From NCBI GenBank assembly GCA_040219275.1, contig JAVJSU010000041.1, forward strand, positions 1-64,000: DNA of 64,000 bases. Direction: 5' to 3'. The notes below the pieces were generated by a model. The model searched no databases. It was not told the origin of the DNA and saw nothing but the letters and a program-made list of their open reading frames with translations. This document shows, piece after piece, positions 59,871 through 64,000 of this stretch. Source of the stretch: JAVJSU01 sp040219275 (GTDB lineage Bacteria > Chloroflexota > Anaerolineae > Aggregatilineales > Phototrophicaceae). The translations under genes were made by a program, and so were the position numbers. How positions within the stretch are numbered: the first letter of the stretch is position 1; every line of letters begins with the position of its first letter.

Positions 59871-59920
59871 CAAACAAGTCCCTCTTTGCGAAGCGGGGAG
59901 GGATTTAGGGAGGGGATTTT
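59871..59920. repeat. Family B-like repeat
   Basis: AGTCCCTCTTTGCGAAGCGG followed by a gggagggatttagg word and a T-rich end. It is related to the element at 12276-12334 but shorter, lacking the GAACTTTAGTTC palindrome. Confidence 0.6.
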
Positions 59921-60066
59921 TTCTCTGCGTTCCTCCGCGATCCCTGCGTCTCTACGTTTTGCCTTCCATCTTTTCCGTTTTGCTTTTCACTGTGCCTTCG
60001 TGCCTTTGTGGTGAATTTCTCGCTTTTCACTCATTGCTCGTTGCTCTGCACTCGCTACTTCTCTTT
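59921..60066. other. Non-coding CTTCGTG/CTCTGCG word repeats
   Basis: A string of near copies (tctctgcgttcctccgcg, ctgcgtctctacg, gtgccttcgtgcctttgtgg, cactcattgctcgttgctctgcac) fills this stretch. No gene is seen on either strand before the small membrane protein. The same style is at 52310-52380 and 4800-4905. Confidence 0.6.
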
Positions 60067-60204
60067 TCAGCACTCATTGCTCTGCACATCTTTATCGTCA
60101 ATGAGGCTATCATCTTTCATCAGCATGGCGAAAACCGGAATCACACCCAGCACCATGAACGTCCCAACAACCAGAACCAGCGCAACCACATCAACCAGCG
60201 TCAT
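60067..60204 (-). CDS. Small single-TM membrane protein
   Basis: A 45-residue protein, too short for normal gene calling: MTLVDVVALVLVVGTFMVL, then GVIPVFAMLMKDDSLIDDKDVQSNEC. One membrane helix is followed by an acidic tail. The start at 60204 has GGGAG 6-8 nt upstream, and a -10-like TATAGT lies at about 60231-60236 on this strand. A second possible ATG is at 60213, directly against the ribosome site. It is divergent from the P-loop kinase gene. It looks like a real small membrane protein, but only sequence supports it. Confidence 0.5.
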   Translation of the reverse strand: MTLVDVVALVLVVGTFMVLGVIPVFAMLMKDDSLIDDKDVQSNEC

Positions 60205-60370
60205 CTCTCGCATCTCCCAAAAATTTGCGTACTATAGATATAGACGCGATGTGAGCACCAATCGTTCCAAAACAGGCTCATTTTGGGGGTCAAGAGGGGT
60301 TACAATGTTGTAATCTGACGAAACCGATTTGTGTTGATCGTTCCGGCATTTCTCAGGCGGAGGTTCAAAC

Positions 60371-60398
60371 TTGTTGCGCCCTGTTCCTATTGTATAAT
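60371..60398 (+). promoter_or_regulatory. Sigma-70-type promoter of the P-loop kinase
   Basis: TTGTTG at 60371-60376 and TATAAT at 60393-60398 are separated by 16 bp, upstream of the ATG at 60424. This gives a short leader of about 20 nt. Confidence 0.6.
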
Positions 60399-60423
60399 GC
60401 GTGGCTGTCGGAATTGGAAAGAA

Positions 60424-61011
60424 ATGGTCAAAATAACGATGAGTAATCATAATCCTCCACGCGCCCTTGCCCTTGTCGGGATGCCCGGTGCAGGCAAAAC
60501 ACTCTGCGCCAAACACCTCGAAGATCGTGGATTTTTCCAATTTCGCTTCGGCGGGATCATCACCGACGAAGTGACCCGTCGTGGCTTGCCCATCAATCCC
60601 GAAAATGAGCGCATCGTCCGCGAGGAATTCCGCAACAACGAAGGCATGGATGCCATCGCCAAACGCGCCTTGCCCCATCTAAAAGAGGCGATGCAAAACC
60701 ACAACACCATCATCATTGATGGCTTATACAGCTTCAGCGAATACAAGTCCCTCCGCCCCGAACTCGGCGAGGATATGGTCGTCGTCGCCATCATCAGCGA
60801 ACGTGAACGCCGCTACGCCCGCCTCACCGAACGCCCCATCCGCCCCCTCACCCGTGAAGAAGCCGTTGCGCGTGATTATCAGGAGATCGAGAAAATCGAA
60901 AAAGGCGGACCCATCGCTATGGCAGATTTTACCCTGCTCAACGATGACGAACCACACGACCTGCTCGCCAAATTGGATGCCCTGCTAGACCGTCTCGGCG
61001 TGGTTGTTTAA
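60424..61011 (+). CDS. P-loop nucleotide kinase-like protein (AAA_18/CoaE-like)
   Basis: A 195-residue kinase-type P-loop protein: LALVGMPGAGKTLCAKHLEDRGF (Walker A at about residues 17-24), then TRRGLPINPENERIVREEFRNNEG, IIIDGLYSFSEYKSLR, and the LID-like region SERERRYARLTERPIRPLTREEAVARD. It resembles dephospho-CoA kinase and UPF0200-type nucleotide kinases. The first ATG (60424) has GGAAAG upstream; a second at 60439 is five codons in. Substrate unknown. DoxX follows 137 bp downstream. Confidence 0.85.
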   Translation: MVKITMSNHNPPRALALVGMPGAGKTLCAKHLEDRGFFQFRFGGIITDEVTRRGLPINPENERIVREEFRNNEGMDAIAKRALPHLKEAMQNHNTIIIDGLYSFSEYKSLRPELGEDMVVVAIISERERRYARLTERPIRPLTREEAVARDYQEIEKIEKGGPIAMADFTLLNDDEPHDLLAKLDALLDRLGVVV

Positions 61012-61148
61012 CGGACACAATGATTCCAAAAGCGAATTTTCTATTTTCAACCAAATGACGTAATATTGTCGCACCTCTACGCGTCAGGATGATAAGTTTT
61101 CATTATCAACTATTTAGATGTCAAATAAACACAGAGGGGTCTCACATT

Positions 61149-61523
61149 ATGAACGTCGCTTTATGGATCGTACAGGTTTTGCTCGCAATCGCTTTCGCCG
61201 CCGCCGGTGGGATGAAACTCGCAACACCGAAAGCAAAAGTTGCCGATAATCCACGCATGGCTTGGGTAAATGATTTTACACAAACCCAGTTACGGATTAT
61301 CGGCGGATTAGAAGTCGCCGCCGCAATTGGCTTGATTCTGCCCGCCGCGCTGGATATTCTCGTCTTCCTCACTCCGCTTGCCGCTGTCGGCTTGGTACTG
61401 ACGATGATCGGCGCGGCACTGACCCACATTCGCCGCAAGGAACCGATTATTCCAAACGTTGTGCTCGGTGGATTGGCGTTGTTCGTCGCCGTCGGACGCT
61501 TCGTCATCGAACCGTTCGCTTAA
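61149..61523 (+). CDS. DoxX-family membrane protein
   Basis: A 124-residue protein with four membrane helices: NVALWIVQVLLAIAFAAAGGMKL, LRIIGGLEVAAAIGLILPAAL, LTPLAAVGLVLTMIGAALTHI and NVVLGGLALFVAVGRFV. This is the DoxX/SURF4-like pattern, including the AGGxKL element after helix 1. Members include quinone-linked and thiol-redox membrane subunits. GAGGGG lies upstream of ATG 61149. An intrinsic terminator follows. Role here unknown. Confidence 0.88.
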   Translation: MNVALWIVQVLLAIAFAAAGGMKLATPKAKVADNPRMAWVNDFTQTQLRIIGGLEVAAAIGLILPAALDILVFLTPLAAVGLVLTMIGAALTHIRRKEPIIPNVVLGGLALFVAVGRFVIEPFA

Positions 61524-61542
61524 TTCAACGTATCATCGTAAC

Positions 61543-61571
61543 AACCGGAGACCATCACATCTCCGGTTTTT
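61543..61571. terminator. Intrinsic terminator
   Basis: AACCGGAGA (61543-61551) pairs with TCTCCGGTT (61560-61568), followed by TTT. It is between the convergent DoxX and LRR genes. Confidence 0.85.
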
Positions 61572-61581
61572 GCTTCCGTGT

Positions 61582-62265
61582 TCACTCAAACCGCCAGCGA
61601 TAATAGCGCAGAATCACAAACGCACTCGCCACGAGCGAGAAGAGGGTCGCCAGCACCGTCCCGACGACCTGCATACTCATCCCATTTGGCGGGTACGGTT
61701 GCGGATGACGAAGGAAGTCCAACACAGCTTCACTAGAGTCTCTAACAATTTCCGCCGGAGGGAAGATGAGGGGATTATCCTCAAGGAAGGGCATCTGCAC
61801 ATAATGAAGTTCGCCGAGAGTGGTTGGTAAGCGTGTGAGTTGATTGCCACTTAGTTGGAGGGATGTCAGATCCGTTAAATTACCGATTTCCGGCGGGAGT
61901 TCGCTCAATTGATTGTTGTAGAGGTTAAGCGAGACAAGTTCCGTCAATTTACCGATCTCTGAGGGCAGTGTGGTGAGGGAGTTATTATCGAGATAGAGGT
62001 GCCATAGATGCGCGAATGACCCGATTTCCGGCGGTAACTGAGAGAGCACATTGTTTCGTAAGTTTAGCGTCTGGAGTTGTGTGAGTTCCCATAATTCATT
62101 CGGTATAGATTCAAGCCCCAGCCCGCTCAAATCGAGCTGTGTTGCGCCTGCCGCACGCGCAATTTGAATCCGTTCCAGCGCAATCGCATACCCATCACGC
62201 TCCTGCGCGGATACCGGCAGAACGCCAACAATTAACATGCACATCATAATAATCAACCGTCGCAT
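61582..62265 (-). CDS. Secreted or membrane-anchored leucine-rich-repeat protein
   Basis: A 227-residue protein with a signal peptide (MRRLIIMMCMLIVGVLPVSAQ), about five to six LRR units of 23 residues (LTQLQTLNLRNNVLSQLPPEIGSF, LTELVSLNLYNNQLSELPPEIGNL), and a C-terminal membrane helix (MQVVGTVLATLFSLVASAFVIL). The start among three successive ATGs is taken as the third, which has GGAG 6 nt upstream. The end (HPQPYPPNGMSMQVV) is nearly identical to that of the larger LRR gene, 13 bp away. Likely a cell-surface interaction protein. It may be a shortened duplicate. Confidence 0.88.
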   Translation of the reverse strand: MRRLIIMMCMLIVGVLPVSAQERDGYAIALERIQIARAAGATQLDLSGLGLESIPNELWELTQLQTLNLRNNVLSQLPPEIGSFAHLWHLYLDNNSLTTLPSEIGKLTELVSLNLYNNQLSELPPEIGNLTDLTSLQLSGNQLTRLPTTLGELHYVQMPFLEDNPLIFPPAEIVRDSSEAVLDFLRHPQPYPPNGMSMQVVGTVLATLFSLVASAFVILRYYRWRFE

Positions 62266-62278
62266 CATCATCTCCGAC

Positions 62279-63739
62279 TCATGCAAACCGCCAGCGAAAA
62301 TAACGCAGAATCACAAACACACTCGCCACGAGCGATAAAAGAGTCGCCAGTACCGTCCCCACCACCTGCATACTCATCCCATACGGCGGGTACGGTTGCG
62401 GATGCCTTAAATAATCCCGCACCACATAGATGGATAGATTTTGCTCGTCTTCTTCTGAAGGAGGATAAATCAGGGGATTATGTGCTACGCCAAGCGTCCT
62501 TAATTGCTTTAAACGAATAAATGTTATCGGAATCATCGTAATTTGATTATTCGCAAAATTCAGATTTTGTAAGTTTGTCAGATTTCCAATTTCGGGTGGT
62601 AAATAAGTGAGTTGATTGCTACCCATTAAAAGAGCCTGTAATCTTGTTAATCGATCCATGTTGCGCGGTAACTCGGTCAATTGATTACCCCCTAAATCAA
62701 GTACTTCCAAATGCGATAAATACGTAACTTCATAAGGTAATTGTTGTAACTGATTGCCTCCTACACGCAAATCCTGCAAGTTGATTAGTTGACCGATCTC
62801 ATCAGGTAATCGTGTTAATTGATTATTCTCAAGTGAAAACGTTTGAAGATTGATCATGTTCCCAATTTCAGGCGGCAACTGAATTAATTCATTTGTCTGC
62901 AAAATAAGCGTTTGTAAAGCAGTTAGATTCCCTATCTCCTGTGGGATTTGAAACAACTGATTGTTGTAAACATAAAGTGTTGTTAGATGCACTAAGTTGC
63001 CGATTGTGGCTGGCAATTGTGTAAGTTGATTGTTCTCTAAAGTAAGATCACTTAGGTTAGATAGGTTGCCGATTTCAGAGGGAATTTGAGACAATTGATT
63101 CGTACCAAGCGTCAGCGTTACTAACGCAGTCAAGTTGCCAATTTCGGCGGGTAAAAGTGTGAGTTGATTGTTTTCTAAAGTTAGGGCTTGTAGATAAGAT
63201 AGGTTGCCGATTTCGGCGGGTAAGTATGTGAGCAAATTATTCTCTAGCGTAAGTGCTTCCAAAGCAGTTAAGTCACCAACTTCGGCTGGCAATTGTGTAA
63301 GTTGATTGTTATTCAGAGTAAGCCTTTGCAACGCGGACAGATGTCCAATTTCAGCAGGCAACTGGGTTAATTGATTTTCATGAATGTAAAGTTCAAGCAG
63401 ATTCGTAAGATTGCCAATTTCAGAGGGTAAGTGAGTCAGTTGGTTGTCACCCAGATAGAGTTCCTGTAAATTGGATAATTCACCGATTTCGTCTGGCAAT
63501 TCTGTAAGTTGGTTGCCCTGTAGATAGAGAATTTCAAGATCAGCTATCTGTAGGACTTCAAGAGGTAGTATCTCTAATCCCAATCCAACCAAGCGAAGAC
63601 TTGTCGCACCCGACTCCCGTGCTTGTTCAATCCGTTCCAGCGCGACATCATAAGGATCACGCACCTGCGCGGACACAGGCGCAACCATCATCAACACCAC
63701 GAAACAGATCAACACCACAAAACCAGCACGCACGGACAT
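62279..63739 (-). CDS. Secreted or membrane-anchored leucine-rich-repeat protein, long
   Basis: A 486-residue protein with a signal peptide (MSVRAGFVVLICFVVLMMVAPVSAQ), about sixteen 23-residue LRR units with the pattern LxxLxLxxNQLTxLPxEIGNLT, and a C-terminal membrane helix (MQVVGTVLATLLSLVASVFVILRYF). GAGGAA lies about 7 nt before the ATG. The 13-bp gap to the shorter LRR gene and the same C-terminus point to a tandem duplication. The LRR is the typical solenoid for binding proteins outside the cell. Confidence 0.92.
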   Translation of the reverse strand: MSVRAGFVVLICFVVLMMVAPVSAQVRDPYDVALERIEQARESGATSLRLVGLGLEILPLEVLQIADLEILYLQGNQLTELPDEIGELSNLQELYLGDNQLTHLPSEIGNLTNLLELYIHENQLTQLPAEIGHLSALQRLTLNNNQLTQLPAEVGDLTALEALTLENNLLTYLPAEIGNLSYLQALTLENNQLTLLPAEIGNLTALVTLTLGTNQLSQIPSEIGNLSNLSDLTLENNQLTQLPATIGNLVHLTTLYVYNNQLFQIPQEIGNLTALQTLILQTNELIQLPPEIGNMINLQTFSLENNQLTRLPDEIGQLINLQDLRVGGNQLQQLPYEVTYLSHLEVLDLGGNQLTELPRNMDRLTRLQALLMGSNQLTYLPPEIGNLTNLQNLNFANNQITMIPITFIRLKQLRTLGVAHNPLIYPPSEEDEQNLSIYVVRDYLRHPQPYPPYGMSMQVVGTVLATLLSLVASVFVILRYFRWRFA

Positions 63740-63852
63740 TCGCTGTTCCTCTTAGCAAGTCGAATTATCCGTAGCATAACCGCGAGTGCGTGATTTGGCT
63801 TGTCTGCGTAGGGCAATCAGCGTGGTTACATAGGGGAGTGGTTGAAATTCTT

Positions 63853-63884
63853 GTAGGGGCGCACCTGTTAGGTCGCCCTTTTAC
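63853..63884. repeat. Family A palindromic repeat
   Basis: GTAGGGGCGCACCTGTTAGG, followed by TCGCCCTTTTAC. It sits just upstream of the LRR gene and downstream of the partial gene at the window edge. Confidence 0.6.
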
Positions 63885-63905
63885 CCGTTTGCTGGCGTGA
63901 CTCCA

Positions 63906-64000
63906 CTATCCCCCCCAGCCAGCAAGTTGTTCACCGACGAGCGTTTTTAAGCGTCCGGCGGTCATGTCGCTGATGTCGGAGATGGGGCTATCCGGCGCGA
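63906..64000 (-). CDS. Partial gene, C-terminal end only
   Basis: A minus-strand frame enters at the window edge and ends in TAG at 63906-63908, encoding a C-terminus with DISDMTAGRLKTLVGEQLAG and WGG. The 5' part is outside the window. No family is recognised from about 30 residues, and this could also be a chance open frame. The start cannot be seen. Confidence 0.35.
   Translation of the reverse strand, partial: APDSPISDISDMTAGRLKTLVGEQLAGWGG

Noticed and set aside
60232..60678. A 148-residue minus-strand ORF near 60.2-60.7 kb
   Set aside because: It is mostly the complement of the P-loop kinase gene and has no ribosome site or recognisable domain.
2391..63884. CRISPR repeats
   Set aside because: The repeated hairpins are far apart, lack regular spacers and have no Cas genes nearby.

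Overview
The window looks like bacterial chromosome from the Chloroflexota, most likely an Anaerolineae-type lineage. This is inferred from content, not from a marker gene. The clues are a fused transaldolase/glucose-6-phosphate isomerase, Thr/Pro-rich linkers behind lipoprotein signals, TIR-WD40 and leucine-rich-repeat surface proteins, a bacterial translin, many DinB-fold proteins, and palindromic intergenic repeats. Base composition is moderate, with AT-richer islands around 21.3-22.1, 25.7-26.6, 51.1-52.2 and 56.9-57.3 kb. There is one tRNA gene (CAU anticodon) and no rRNA, CRISPR array or recognisable transposase.

Region by region. 0-7 kb: a polynucleotide-kinase start remnant, a GT4 glycosyltransferase, a minus-strand run (MFS, DapA-like lyase, Tyr-less SDR), a Nudix hydrolase and a beta-hydroxyacid dehydrogenase. 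6.7-10 kb: a copper module with DUF305 protein, divergent CopB-type CPH ATPase, and a thioredoxin-fold lipoprotein whose two redox-cysteine positions are both in-frame TGA codons, followed by a SECIS-like hairpin. 10-19.5 kb: housekeeping and regulatory genes (histidine phosphatase, tRNA, peptide deformylase, CaCA antiporter, PPOX flavoprotein with divergent WYL regulator, Ser/Thr kinase, a CoaE fusion). 19.7-28 kb: membrane proteins, HicA/HicB plus a second HicB, a helix-hairpin-helix protein, DUF1499, a beta-propeller ORF and a sorbosone-dehydrogenase-like lipoprotein.

28-40 kb holds the conflict-type genes: a TIR-TM-WD40 protein, an orphan type ISP specificity-domain protein, then PfkB kinase, Nudix and isoaspartyl-methyltransferase genes, and a compact minus-strand E2-JAB-E1 operon resembling prokaryotic ubiquitin-like conjugation systems but with no visible modifier. 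40-50.7 kb: an ECF sigma factor with its coupled membrane partner, a trans-sulfuration enzyme, a solute-binding protein, a secreted GH13 amylase, an LLM flavin oxidoreductase, tandem paralogues and DinB proteins. 50.7-64 kb: an AT-rich TIR protein with a LecA-like C-terminus, a DUF3467-translin pair, the transaldolase/PGI fusion, an HU protein, three tandem membrane paralogues, a P-loop kinase, DoxX, and two LRR proteins.

The strongest unusual signal is the UxxU-type thioredoxin lipoprotein at 9570-9959. The E2-JAB-E1 operon, the stand-alone ISP specificity domain, the TIR/LecA-like protein and the approximately 210-nt imperfect palindrome at 31.2-31.4 kb are the next most worth checking.
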